A stretch of 64,000 nucleotides of DNA from an uncultured Pseudomonadales bacterium. Lineage in GTDB: Bacteria > Pseudomonadota > Gammaproteobacteria > Pseudomonadales > Balneatricaceae. Below the pieces are notes generated by a model. That model was not told where the DNA came from. It made no database searches and saw only the letters and a list, made by a program, of their open reading frames with translations. The stretch is from assembly GCA_937773555.1 (NCBI GenBank), contig CALJVT010000002.1, forward strand, positions 246,501 through 310,500. The letters run 5' to 3'. Of the stretch, positions 17,607-25,847 are shown in pieces. The first letter of the stretch is position 1. Each line of letters begins with the position of its first letter. The translations under genes and the position numbers were made by a program.

Positions 17607-17642
17607 CCCTAAAGCAACGACCTTTATGTCGTTGCTTTAGGG
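17607..17642 (+). promoter_or_regulatory. 15-bp hairpin between TRAP binding protein and permease genes
   Basis: Perfect 15-base arms (17607-17621 and 17628-17642) around CTTTAT, without a T-tract after it. It most likely stabilises the upstream mRNA segment or attenuates read-through, so that the binding protein is made in excess over the permeases, as is common for such operons. Confidence 0.8.
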
Positions 17643-17662
17643 TTCCTGCATTTAATAAGGAA

Positions 17663-18178
17663 ATGATGATGTTATCGCGTCTTGAGCTTTGGATTAATAA
17701 ATTTTCTGATTGTTGTGGAATATTAGCCTCCCTCCTATTTATATTAATGTTGTTTAACGTTTTTTATGACGTTTTAGCCCGATATTTGTTTAATCAAGTC
17801 TCTATCGGTATGCAGGAAATGGAATGGCATTTATTCGCCGCCATGTTCCTGATAGCAATCCCTTACACTATCCGAAGTGAAGGCCATGTTCGGGTTGACT
17901 TTATGTATGAGAATTTTGGTGCACGAGGTAAGGCATGGGTCAATTTATTTGGCACACTTTTTTTATTACTACCCTTTTCACTACTCGTTGCATGGTTTGG
18001 TATCGCCTTCAGCTATCAAGCCTTTGAGCTTTCTGAAACCTCTGGTGACCCTGGTGGCCTGCCATATCGTTGGATTATAAAAGCCATGATTTCGGTCTCT
18101 TTTTTAGCCATGTCACTGTCTGGCATCGCACTGATCTTGGGTGCAAAAAGGGTGCTCGAAAAAGGTGATAACTCATGA
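17663..18178 (+). CDS. TRAP transporter small permease subunit (DctQ type)
   Basis: The 171-residue DctQ-type subunit has four predicted membrane helices (about 12-35, 50-70, 88-110, 135-160) with the conserved DVLARYLFNQ segment after helix 1 and the MEWHLFAAMFLIAIPYT region. It partners the large permease to move the ligand into the cytoplasm. Three consecutive ATG codons lie at 17663, 17666 and 17669 behind AAGGAA; the second or third gives better spacing than the first. Its end overlaps the DctM start by four bases, so the pair is translationally coupled. Confidence 0.93.
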   Translation: MMMLSRLELWINKFSDCCGILASLLFILMLFNVFYDVLARYLFNQVSIGMQEMEWHLFAAMFLIAIPYTIRSEGHVRVDFMYENFGARGKAWVNLFGTLFLLLPFSLLVAWFGIAFSYQAFELSETSGDPGGLPYRWIIKAMISVSFLAMSLSGIALILGAKRVLEKGDNS

Positions 18179-19533
18179 TGGAATATATCGGAGTTATTAT
18201 GTTTTTTGCAGCACTTGCTGCGCTCGTTTTTGGTTATCCTGTGGCGTTCACCTTTGGCGGTGTTGCGTTGATTTTTGTCCTGATTGCCCAATACCCTATC
18301 CTCTCAGAAATGGTGGCAGAGGGAGCTTCGGTGGCTGAGTTGCTAAAGGAAGCCACACATACGTTCGCCTTTATGCCCTACCGTATAGAGAGCATTATGC
18401 AAAATACGGTACTGATGGCAGTGCCGTTATTTATCTTTATGGGCATTGTATTGCAGAAGACTCGCCTAGCTGAGCAGTTATTAGAAGCAATGGGTCGATT
18501 ATTTGGGTCTGTTCCTGGTGGCTTAGCAGTTTCCACTATTTTAGTGGGCTCCCTGCTGGCTGCGTCAACTGGGGTAGTGGGAGCATCCGTGGTTGCAATG
18601 GGGCTTATTTCATTGCCCGTTATGCTTAAATACCAGTACGACAAGTCACTGGCCTGTGGGGTTATTTGTGCGTCGGGCACATTGGGACAAATCATTCCAC
18701 CCTCTATTGTGTTAATTATATTAGGTGACGTGCTCGGGATCCCGGTAGGTGACTTGTTTAAAGCAGCGGTTGGGCCTAGTTTAGTCTTAGTGGGTTTGTA
18801 CATCGCTTATGTTTTATATCGCACGTGGCGTAATCCGATAGACGCCCCACCAATGCCTCGTGAAGACAATGGTGTGGGGCAAGTAGCTTATATCTTTGAG
18901 GCACTCAAGGCCATAGTGCCGCCACTAATGTTGATTCTTATTGTTCTAGGATCAATTTTTTCTGGGGTAGCAACCCCTACTGAGTCGTCTGCACTGGGTG
19001 GTGTGGGAGCCTTAGTTCTGGCATTGTTATATGGTAATCTCAATTGGAGTGTAGTCTACTATTCGGCGCAGGAAACCATTAAAATAACGGCTATGGTGTT
19101 TGCTATCTTGCTGGGTGCGACAGCCTTTTCGATGGCATTTAGCTACACTGGCGGCGACGCTATTGTCGAACAGCTTTTGCACGGGTTACCCGGTGGTAAA
19201 ATGGGCTTTTTGATAATGTCCATGGTTGTGGTGCTCGTGTTAGGTTTCTTTATAGATTTTGTAGAAATTAGCTTTATTATCATTCCTATATTAGCACCAG
19301 TGGCAGATTCGTTGGGTATTGCGCCGGTTTGGTTTGCCATTTTGGTGGCGATGAACTTACAAAGCTCATTTTTAACACCGCCGTTTGGCTTTAGTTTGTT
19401 TTACCTTAAAGGAGTTGCGCCAGCTTCTGTCGCCACGACGGATATTTATCGAGGGGTAGTGCCTTTTATCGTCATTCAGGTTGCGGTGGTAATGAGTATT
19501 TTGTTTTTCCCAAGCTGGTATGGTTTACTGTAA
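18175..19533 (+). CDS. TRAP transporter large permease subunit (DctM type)
   Basis: The 452-residue large subunit forms the Na+-coupled channel of the TRAP system. It has about eleven to thirteen membrane helices. Typical motifs are AASTGVVGASVVAMGLISLP, CGVICASGTLGQIIPPSIVLI and the second-half PTESSALGGVG and NLQSSFLTPPFGFSLFYLKG. The length is normal and no break is seen. It overlaps the small permease by four bases and is followed 16 bases later by a sensor kinase gene, giving a likely binding protein - permeases - two-component operon. Confidence 0.94.
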   Translation: MMEYIGVIMFFAALAALVFGYPVAFTFGGVALIFVLIAQYPILSEMVAEGASVAELLKEATHTFAFMPYRIESIMQNTVLMAVPLFIFMGIVLQKTRLAEQLLEAMGRLFGSVPGGLAVSTILVGSLLAASTGVVGASVVAMGLISLPVMLKYQYDKSLACGVICASGTLGQIIPPSIVLIILGDVLGIPVGDLFKAAVGPSLVLVGLYIAYVLYRTWRNPIDAPPMPREDNGVGQVAYIFEALKAIVPPLMLILIVLGSIFSGVATPTESSALGGVGALVLALLYGNLNWSVVYYSAQETIKITAMVFAILLGATAFSMAFSYTGGDAIVEQLLHGLPGGKMGFLIMSMVVVLVLGFFIDFVEISFIIIPILAPVADSLGIAPVWFAILVAMNLQSSFLTPPFGFSLFYLKGVAPASVATTDIYRGVVPFIVIQVAVVMSILFFPSWYGLL

Positions 19534-19549
19534 AAAAGGACACTGAGGA

Positions 19550-20908
19550 ATGAAATTAAAGATCAAAATATTACTATTGGCTATCTTGCCAATGTTAATA
19601 GTCGCGCTTTTAATTTCGTTCCTTAGTAGACATCAAGTACAGTCTCTTTCTGAGCAAGAGATTAAGACGTTTGAAACTAATTTTCTGGCCTCAAAACGTA
19701 ATGAATTAAAAAATTATGTTGAGTTAGCACTAACCTCTATCAACCCAGTATTGGCAGACGCAGCGTTGTCTGATGCCATGGCTAAGACGGAAGTGAAACG
19801 TATTTTAAATGGTTTGATTTATGATAGTGACGGTTATTTTTTTGTGTATGATCAAACTGGTAAGAACTTAGTCCATCCGATCACTCCGATATTGGTTGGA
19901 CAAAACCTCTACGACTTGAAAGACCCTAATGGCAACTACGTCATCCGCAGCCTTCTAGAGATGGCTCAATCTGGCGGTGGTTATCATCGCTATCTTTGGA
20001 ACAAACCCTCTGAAGATAGTATTCAGGAAAAAATGAGTTACGTCGTGGTCATCGACCGCTGGAAATGGATGATGGGCACAGGGTTATACCTGGACGACAT
20101 CGAATTGGAAGTGACCAAAATTCGTAAGCAGGTTAAAATTAACGTTCATCAAACGTTTGTTAAGCTGTTACTCATCGTTTTAATTGCCATTGTTGTTATC
20201 ACGCTCCTTGGTTTAGGCATCAATCTGCACGAAACGCGAGTTGCGGATAAGCGTTTGCAGCAACTTGCGCTTAAGTTTGTGCGGTTTCAGGTTAACGAGC
20301 GACGGCGATTTGCCCGTGACTTGCATGATGGCATCAATCAACTTCTTGTTTCAGTTAAATACCGTTTGGAGTCAGCTACGGCCAAAGTTAAGCGCAGTGA
20401 AACATTAGCCACCAGTGACCTTGAGGGTTGCACCGTTGTGCTCGATAGCAGCATCCAGGAAATTCGTCGTATTTCCCACGACCTGCGACCAAGTTTACTT
20501 GATCTAGGCTTAGAGCATGCCGTATTAAGCTTGTTAGATGAATTTAAACAGCGCACTGGTATTAATGCGTTAGTTGAATTCGACTTTGAAGCAGGGCAAC
20601 TGCCAGAAGATATTGAAATTACGTTATACCGGCTTGTTCAGGAAGCGCTAACCAATATTGAGCGACATTCAAAGGCCTCTCGTATTCAGCTCGTGATTTC
20701 AATGGAGGAGCAAAAGTTAACCTTTACCCTCTCTGACAATGGAGTTGGATTTTCACTCAAGAGCATACAAGCGAGCCCATTAGGTATAGGGTTAAAAAAT
20801 ATGCAGGAACGGGTAGAGTTAATAGGTGGGCACTTTAAAATCCGCTCGAAAGGAGATGAAGGAACCTCCATTCGAGTCGTCTTTATCTTAGAGGATTACT
20901 CATGGTAG
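19550..20908 (+). CDS. Cache-domain sensor histidine kinase (NarL class)
   Basis: A 452-residue membrane kinase. Two membrane helices (about 5-25 and 203-223) flank a periplasmic Cache-type sensor (DGYFFVYDQTGKNLVHP, GGGYHRYLWNKPS and WMMGTGLYLDDIE segments are typical of small Cache domains). After the second helix comes a HisKA_3 dimerisation helix with phosphoacceptor His259 (ARDLHDGINQLL) and a HATPase domain with VQEALTNIERHS, DNGVGF and GIGLKNMQERV. Cache sensors of this kind often bind the acids taken up by adjacent TRAP systems. The stop overlaps the response-regulator start. Confidence 0.92.
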   Translation: MKLKIKILLLAILPMLIVALLISFLSRHQVQSLSEQEIKTFETNFLASKRNELKNYVELALTSINPVLADAALSDAMAKTEVKRILNGLIYDSDGYFFVYDQTGKNLVHPITPILVGQNLYDLKDPNGNYVIRSLLEMAQSGGGYHRYLWNKPSEDSIQEKMSYVVVIDRWKWMMGTGLYLDDIELEVTKIRKQVKINVHQTFVKLLLIVLIAIVVITLLGLGINLHETRVADKRLQQLALKFVRFQVNERRRFARDLHDGINQLLVSVKYRLESATAKVKRSETLATSDLEGCTVVLDSSIQEIRRISHDLRPSLLDLGLEHAVLSLLDEFKQRTGINALVEFDFEAGQLPEDIEITLYRLVQEALTNIERHSKASRIQLVISMEEQKLTFTLSDNGVGFSLKSIQASPLGIGLKNMQERVELIGGHFKIRSKGDEGTSIRVVFILEDYSW

Positions 20909-21543
20909 ATATTATCCGTATTGTGTTGGTTGATGACCATGCATTAGTCTTGGAGGGTATTTGTGCCCGACTAAGTGAAGAAGATGATATTGAGATTGTA
21001 GCTCAGGCGGGCAATGGTTTGGATGCCCTAGCTGTGGTTAAGGCCACTCAGCCTGCGGTAGTGCTGATGGACATTTCGATGCCGGTGATGGATGGCATTG
21101 AGGCGGTGGAGCGACTTGCTCAGGATCACCCAGATGTTCGGGTACTTATATTAAGCATGCACAACAACCCAGAATATATTTTGCGCTTAATGCGCACAGG
21201 GGCCTCTGGTTATGTGCTAAAAGATGCACCGTCGAAAGAACTGGTCAGTGCTATTCGGACTGTTAACAGTGGTAGCACTTTCATTAGTTCTGGGGCATCA
21301 GAACAACTATTCTGTAATTCTCAGGTTGCGGCAGTGAAAAACAAAAGCATACTCACCAAGCGTGAAATAACAGTATTAACCATGATAGCAGAAGGGCTGG
21401 CTAATAAAGAAATCGCTCATTTCTTAGAGTTATCGGTCAGAACTGTTGAGGCACATCGGCAAAATATTAAAAGTAAGTTAGCGATTTATACCCCGGCTGG
21501 GTTGACTAAATATGCGATTGAGCATCAGTTTGTTAAGACTTAA
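20902..21543 (+). CDS. NarL/FixJ-family response regulator
   Basis: A 213-residue two-domain regulator. The receiver domain (about 5-120) has the acidic pair near residues 11-13 (VDDH), phosphoacceptor Asp57 (VLMDISMPVMDG), a Ser near 85 and Lys at about 107 (YVLKDAPSKELV). A LuxR-type HTH occupies about 147-205 (LTKREITVLTMIAEGLANKEIA, then SVRTVEAHRQNIKSKL). It overlaps the kinase gene by seven bases and probably activates the adjacent TRAP operon in response to the transported acid, inferred from context. Confidence 0.94.
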   Translation: MVDIIRIVLVDDHALVLEGICARLSEEDDIEIVAQAGNGLDALAVVKATQPAVVLMDISMPVMDGIEAVERLAQDHPDVRVLILSMHNNPEYILRLMRTGASGYVLKDAPSKELVSAIRTVNSGSTFISSGASEQLFCNSQVAAVKNKSILTKREITVLTMIAEGLANKEIAHFLELSVRTVEAHRQNIKSKLAIYTPAGLTKYAIEHQFVKT

Positions 21544-21699
21544 CTAGGTCATACTCTCTTGCGCGATGGATTTAGATCCACAAAAAGGTATTGCCGTCAG
21601 TGTTCCTGGCCCCATTCTCATTAATAAACAGAGCTTTAAAATGAACAAAAAACAATCTTATTTGTAAAGTAGAACCATTAGTTGGGTAACTACTTCACA

Positions 21700-22035
21700 C
21701 TACTTTAGTTCCTACTTTTCCCTACTGTAGGCATTTATTCACGTCTACTTTAAATGGCAAACACGGCATCGTAGGCCTATCTACTTGTCATCTACTTTAG
21801 ATATAACCCAACCTGACCACTCCCCACTTAGCACCCCGATTTAGACGCTCCCTACTTTAGCTTTTTTAAACACGAAGTGGGTAGTGCTATAGATCAATGG
21901 CTACGTGGGTTTGAGGCCTAAAATGCCCCTTGCTCCCCACATTATCTATATATACACGGAAAGTGGGGGATGGAGGGGCTACTCCCTGCTTTAGAGGTTG
22001 CTCCCCACTTATTCCCCATTTTGCTCCCTACTTTA
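21700..22035 (-). repeat. Iteron-like array of TAAAGTAGGGAG repeats
   Basis: Read on the minus strand, the consensus TAAAGTAGGGAG recurs with small changes. Clear plus-strand copies start at 21820, 21848, 21933, 21982, 22001 and 22024 (for example CTCCCTACTTTA at 21848-21859 and 22024-22035; variants CTCCCCACTTA, CTCCCCACATTA, CTCCCTGCTTTA). Shorter CTACTTTA copies lie at 21700, 21745 and 21792. Spacing is irregular (19-85 bases). The last copy overlaps the stop codon of the minus-strand ORF at 22033. Apart from this array, the 489-base gap 21544-22032 holds nothing recognised. Confidence 0.75.
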
Positions 22036-22353
22036 TTTATTCAGCACTATCATGCCACTTTCTTCGCGAAGCTGGCCCCCATCCACTAACTTAGCAAGCC
22101 AAAGTCTGAAGTGCTTCACAACCAATCCTTGCGCTTTTAGGTCGTCAATTATGATGGCTCGTGCTGTAGAGTCTCCAGCTTGAGTGCGGCTTCGCACAGC
22201 CTGCCAAAGCGCTCCATAGTTGCCGCTCATGCGACTGGCCTTGGGTAGTGCGTCTTCGTTATCATTTTGGCTTGTTTTGATGATACGGGCCTTGCAGCGG
22301 CGCGTAAACTGAGTGGTGTGCCCACTATTGGTATAGGGGAGGCAGCTTTTCAT
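22033..22353 (-). CDS. Unidentified small ORF next to the repeat array, possibly 5'-truncated
   Basis: A 106-codon frame. The C-terminal 65 residues (from Met42, at 22230) have a convincing winged-helix-like composition (NYGALWQAVR, STARAIIIDDLKAQGLVVKHF, LAKLVDGGQLREESGMIVL). The first 35 residues are antisense to the racemase fragment and are probably not native, so the real gene seems to have lost its 5' end at a junction near 22258. It overlaps the first copy of the repeat array at its stop. A replication, partition or repressor function is possible for such a gene-plus-repeats pair but cannot be shown here. Confidence 0.45.
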   Translation of the reverse strand: MKSCLPYTNSGHTTQFTRRCKARIIKTSQNDNEDALPKASRMSGNYGALWQAVRSRTQAGDSTARAIIIDDLKAQGLVVKHFRLWLAKLVDGGQLREESGMIVLNK

Positions 22354-22704
22354 GTAGCAATGCTGCTGGGGGCTAAGTTTTCTGTGGTCACCACACTGGC
22401 CATATCTGTTCCCGTGATTGAAGAGAATCTTAGGAATTATGGGCTAGAGTCTGCCTGTCTTAAGGTAAGGGCTAGTGAAGTTGAAGTGTTGGACTTGGAA
22501 ATTGATGGCAGCAGTGCCAGAGATAAAATCTCTAATGAAATGGCATGTTCCTTAAGTGAAGAGCAACCGGGTGCTTTAGTGCTTGGTTGTGCGGGCATGG
22601 CAGATCTGGCCAGTCAGTTATCGCTAACCCACAATGTCCCGGTGATTGACGGCGTTGCCTCTGCCGTTGGGCTTGCTTCTGGGCTAGTTAGGCTGAGGCG
22701 CTAA
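22258..22704 (+). pseudogene. Asp/Glu/hydantoin racemase, 5'-truncated
   Basis: The frame starts abruptly in the conserved core (VIILACFDDTGLAAAR), where intact family members of about 240 residues have some 75 preceding residues. Downstream motifs are intact: VPTIGIGEAAFHVAMLLG, FSVVTTL, the second catalytic Cys region LVLGCAGMADL and PVIDGVASAVGL. A stop codon lies in frame at 22246, and the sequence just upstream belongs to the repeat-array ORF. Only TTG 22267 could act as a start, so this is probably a broken gene. The normal enzyme racemises aspartate, glutamate or hydantoins using two cysteines; only one pair half (in ACFDD) plus GCAGM is seen here. Confidence 0.8.
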
Positions 22705-22741
22705 GCTAGTGCAACTATCGGATTAATGTATTGGTTCATCG

Positions 22742-22753
22742 TTCAACGTTGAA
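22742..22753. repeat. 12-bp palindrome in the gap 22705-23044
   Basis: TTCAACGTTGAA is a perfect palindrome nested within GGTTC...GAACC arms (22732-22759). The rest of this 340-base gap is A+T-rich without a credible ORF. Confidence 0.35.
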
Positions 22754-23044
22754 AGGAACCTAAGATTTTATGGAGTCAAAGTCCTTGATCCTATGGTCAT
22801 TCGACTTTTTAAATCAATATGGGCCTGGCAATATTTTGGCACATATCAAAATATACTATATGGGTTGCGTTATTGAAGCGATGGAGTCTTTGCGTTTAAT
22901 CTCTGTAATGAGTTTATAAAACATCTATGCGGCTAAGATGTTTCAGGTTTAAGAAGCCCTAAACAAGTTACTAACAATATCACTGAGCCTCGGTTAAGTT
23001 GTGAATGCAAAATAAGCCAGGTCATTACTGAATTAAAACCTATA

Positions 23045-23809
23045 TCAGGCGTGTTTAGACATCCAGCCAAGGGTGTCTTGCGTTGGACCAACAGGCTTAT
23101 ATTCAGCGCCTAATGGCGCTTTATAGCCCAACTGAGTGATAATACGGAAAACATGCTTAAAGTTCACTTCTCCATGATCAGGGGGCCCTCGATCAGGCAC
23201 CGAAGCAAACTGAATGTGGCCAATAATAGGCATTAGGTCGGCTAGCCGGTGACTGAGGTCACCTTCCGTTAATTGCACATGGTAACAATCAAACATCAGT
23301 GCAATATTGTCGGCGTTGACTTCTTTAATAATATGGGAAGCTTGATTGGTTGTGGTTAAGAAATACCCTGGTGCATCATAATGATTTAGTGGCTCAATCA
23401 ATATGCAGATGCCATGAGGTAGCGCTGCAGCGCAAGCGTAATTGAGATTATGTATAAATGTTTTATGAGCCTCAGGCCCACTAGAAAAACCAGCCATAAC
23501 ATGAATGGACTGTGCCTTTATTTCGACAGCATAATTAATAGCCTCATCTATAGCAGCCTGAGCTTCTTTGGCACGCGCTGGTATGGCAGAAAGGCCATTA
23601 TCGCCCTTTGCTACATCACCTCTGCGCGTATTTAAACCTAGCATTTTAAGGTCAGTTTCTTGTAGCGCCTTAGTCACGTCTGCCGCCGCCACGCCATAGG
23701 GCCAGTGGCACTCAACTGCGTCAAACCCAGCCGCTTTTGCTGCACGTATAGCATCTGGCAGCTCAAGTTCATTCCAGAGAAAGCCAAGATTTGCAGAGAA
23801 TTTCATCAC
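23045..23809 (-). CDS. Hydroxypyruvate isomerase family TIM-barrel protein (Hyi/OtnI)
   Basis: A 254-residue AP-endonuclease-2-type TIM barrel. The family pattern starts FSANLGFLWNELELPDAI, then AGFDAVECHWPYG, LNTRRGDVAKGDNGL, a metal-binding Glu in CILIEPLNHYDAPGYFL, MFDCYHVQLTEGDL, the His-containing GHIQFASVPDRGPPDHGEV and the second catalytic Glu in GAEYKPVG. Such enzymes isomerise hydroxypyruvate to tartronate semialdehyde or 2-oxo-tetronates. The frame is full length and intact. The neighbours (racemase fragment, degraded ORF) suggest the remains of a sugar-acid or hydroxy-acid pathway. The product start uses ATG at 23809, with a second ATG next to it. Confidence 0.88.
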   Translation of the reverse strand: MMKFSANLGFLWNELELPDAIRAAKAAGFDAVECHWPYGVAAADVTKALQETDLKMLGLNTRRGDVAKGDNGLSAIPARAKEAQAAIDEAINYAVEIKAQSIHVMAGFSSGPEAHKTFIHNLNYACAAALPHGICILIEPLNHYDAPGYFLTTTNQASHIIKEVNADNIALMFDCYHVQLTEGDLSHRLADLMPIIGHIQFASVPDRGPPDHGEVNFKHVFRIITQLGYKAPLGAEYKPVGPTQDTLGWMSKHA

Positions 23810-23824
23810 TTACCCCACCCAACA

Positions 23825-24052
23825 TTAAAATGTGTAATGCCTCAATGGCAGTGCAGGCGGCTTCAATGCCTTTTGTACCAAGCAATACTCACACGCACTG
23901 AAATATTTTTTTGGCGCAGTTGCTAGGGCAATCAACAAAAGAAGGCTAGAGTTCACCATGAGCTTTGGTGCTCCTGATTTCTTTGCTAAGGCTGCAAATA
24001 CTTGAGGGTAATTGATTATAGCGCCAACCACGAATATTGTTGGGATATTTTT
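23825..24052 (-). pseudogene. Degraded coding remnant upstream of the hyi-like gene
   Basis: On the minus strand a protein-like frame (NIPTIFVVGAIINYPQVFAA, KKSGAPKLMVNSSLLLLIAL) runs from about 24052. After about residue 55 the better-looking continuation (GTKGIEAACTAIEALHILML) is in another frame, which suggests a frameshift. The family is not recognised. It probably represents a decayed gene of the same operon as the isomerase. The support is composition only. Confidence 0.3.
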
Positions 24053-24320
24053 GGCGAACTAAAATGTTAAGTGTCTTGAATTTAACTAAAAAATAGACCA
24101 ACGAGACCCGCTAGGGTCCCGTGGCCAAAAGGAAGTCAATGACAACTTCCTAGATAACCTATCAGTGATTACTTAGGCCAACAATGCTCATTGCATAGAT
24201 TTACGTTACTTACATAGCTTTACATTACTTGGCTAGGTAAGCATGGGTAGATGGCGGTTTTATTCGGGTAATGCTGGGTTGCTTATATAGAACCCCTATA
24301 TAATTTAATAAAAATCCTTA

Positions 24321-25208
24321 TTAAGGCAAAGCTGGCGCTGCCTTAATGGTACTATTGAGGTGCTGCTTCAACTTCATGATCACCTTATACTTAGGGTTAT
24401 CTTTTCTCGTTAGCATGCCTAAAATGCGTGCATCACTACTGTTTGAAAGAGCAATTTTTCTCAGGTTAGAAAAAATAGGGTCAGGTTTACACAGGTTAGG
24501 AGCTACCGACACACCAAGACCATGCGCCACCATGCAGCCTAATGTTTCCATAGAGTCCATAATCATAGTCTCCTTAACTATTATTTTATTTTTTGTTAGC
24601 CACTGATCTGCCAATAAGCCAACAGAGGTTCGCTGTGCCAATCTAATATAAGGTTGGCTTTGTAAAATTTTGATCGGATCGGTTCCTTTAAAGCTACTAG
24701 AGGTCAAAAGTACAAGGGGCTCTTTTACAAGAACCTCCCATTGAAGGCCTGGCTCTATTCTTTGTGGTTGGCTTAATATTACTACGTCTATGGAACCGTT
24801 GCGCACATGGTCATATAAGTCTGTAGACATGCCCGGAACAATACGGATTTTTGTATTGGTAACTTCCTTCATCATACTTTTAACCGATAACGGCACCAGT
24901 GCTAATATAGCAGAGGGCACTGACCCTACGGTAATAGTGCCAGAAAAATCGTCGTCTTCACCAAGACTATTAAATAATTTGTCATAGTTATCTAGTACTT
25001 TTTGAGCTTCTTTTACAAAGGATATACCCACTGCGTTAAGGCTAGGCCTATAACCATTTCGATCAAATAATGGCGTTTTCAGTGACTCCTCTAACAATTT
25101 CATTTGTTGGCCTACAGCAGCTTTGGTGATGCATAGCTCATCGGCAGCAGCAGAAAAGCTGCCATTCTCTTGAAAAGCTAAAAGTGACCTTAATTGTTTG
25201 ATGGACAT
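24321..25208 (-). CDS. LysR-family transcriptional regulator
   Basis: A 295-residue LysR protein with an N-terminal winged HTH (about 3-62: LRSLLAFQENGSFSAAADEL, ITKAAVGQQMKLLE) and a periplasmic-binding-like effector domain (about 90-290: ITVGSVPSAILALVP). It is divergent from the sulfopyruvate decarboxylase operon with 140 bases between, so it most likely controls that operon in response to a pathway intermediate. A symmetric A+T-rich dyad at 25252-25268 lies just upstream of its own start. The ATG at 25208 aligns with the family start. Confidence 0.94.
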   Translation of the reverse strand: MSIKQLRSLLAFQENGSFSAAADELCITKAAVGQQMKLLEESLKTPLFDRNGYRPSLNAVGISFVKEAQKVLDNYDKLFNSLGEDDDFSGTITVGSVPSAILALVPLSVKSMMKEVTNTKIRIVPGMSTDLYDHVRNGSIDVVILSQPQRIEPGLQWEVLVKEPLVLLTSSSFKGTDPIKILQSQPYIRLAQRTSVGLLADQWLTKNKIIVKETMIMDSMETLGCMVAHGLGVSVAPNLCKPDPIFSNLRKIALSNSSDARILGMLTRKDNPKYKVIMKLKQHLNSTIKAAPALP

Positions 25209-25251
25209 AATAAACCGATTTTAATAGGGTAAGTTGCTTTTAGAATACATG

Positions 25252-25268
25252 GTAAATAAAAAATTTAC
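25252..25268. promoter_or_regulatory. Candidate LysR operator
   Basis: The dyad GTAAAT-AAAAA-ATTTAC lies in the 140-base region between the divergent LysR gene and the comD-like gene. Its location and A+T-rich symmetry fit a LysR recognition site, but only inspection supports this. Confidence 0.45.
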
Positions 25269-25348
25269 TAATAGTCAAATAAATATAGATTGAATTAACT
25301 TTTACTATACCTGATCATTCTCACCTGAAAAAAACTTTGGAGGTGAGC

Positions 25349-25846
25349 ATGTTGTTAGACAAAATCGTTATAGATGCATTTGAAAAGAACAAAATTGAAT
25401 TAATTACCACGGTGCCCTGTAAACAGCTGAGTGGTGTAATAGCTGAGCTAGAAACACGCGACAGCATGACGCATATCCCAGCCAACAAAGAAGACGAAGG
25501 CATGGGCATATGTGCAGGTGCGTTCATGGGTGGTAAAAGGTCCGCTATTATTATGCAAAACACAGCCATTGGTGTAACTATTAATACCCTGGTGACATTA
25601 ACTCAGTTTTATCGCTTGCCCTTACCTATGTTGATTAGCTTTCGTGGCGAACTAGGTGAGCCCGTGGCTTGTCAGGTTGAAATGGCTGTGCACACTAAAG
25701 CTTTGCTGGCCCAGCTGGGTATTCCAACATATCACTTCCATAACCCTGATGACGTGCATGAATTGGATGAGATATTGAAATATACTTTTATGTGCAACAA
25801 GCCTGTTGCCATTTTGACTGACGCCTCATTTTGGAAGGGAGAGTAA
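25349..25846 (+). CDS. comD: Sulfopyruvate decarboxylase alpha subunit (ComD-like)
   Basis: The N-terminal half (pyrimidine-binding domain) of a two-subunit thiamine-diphosphate decarboxylase. From ATG 25349, with TGGAGGTGAGC as ribosome site, it has 165 residues; upstream TTG 25337 is not favoured. Motifs are VPCKQLSGVIAEL, a catalytic Glu in the HIPANKEDEGMGICAGAFMGGK segment, MQNTAIGVTINTL, and LISFRGELGEPVACQVEM, which follow ComD/phosphonopyruvate-decarboxylase sequences. Sulfopyruvate becomes sulfoacetaldehyde and CO2. It is directly followed by the beta subunit, and the split into subunits of 165 and 184 residues is typical of ComDE. The phosphonopyruvate version is normally one chain, so the sulfonate reading is preferred. 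Confidence 0.82.
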   Translation: MLLDKIVIDAFEKNKIELITTVPCKQLSGVIAELETRDSMTHIPANKEDEGMGICAGAFMGGKRSAIIMQNTAIGVTINTLVTLTQFYRLPLPMLISFRGELGEPVACQVEMAVHTKALLAQLGIPTYHFHNPDDVHELDEILKYTFMCNKPVAILTDASFWKGE

Positions 25847-25847
25847 T

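Noticed and set aside
21566-21667. 33-codon frame MDLDPQKGIAVSVPGPILIN... after the response regulator
   Set aside because: Very short, no ribosome site and no recognised family; it may be a fragment of a lost gene.
24100-24150. Small inverted repeats GACCC/GGGTC (24105-24119) and GGAAGT/ACTTCC near 24131-24150
   Set aside because: Short arms without adjacent T-tract; could be a weak terminator for the LysR gene, but evidence is insufficient.
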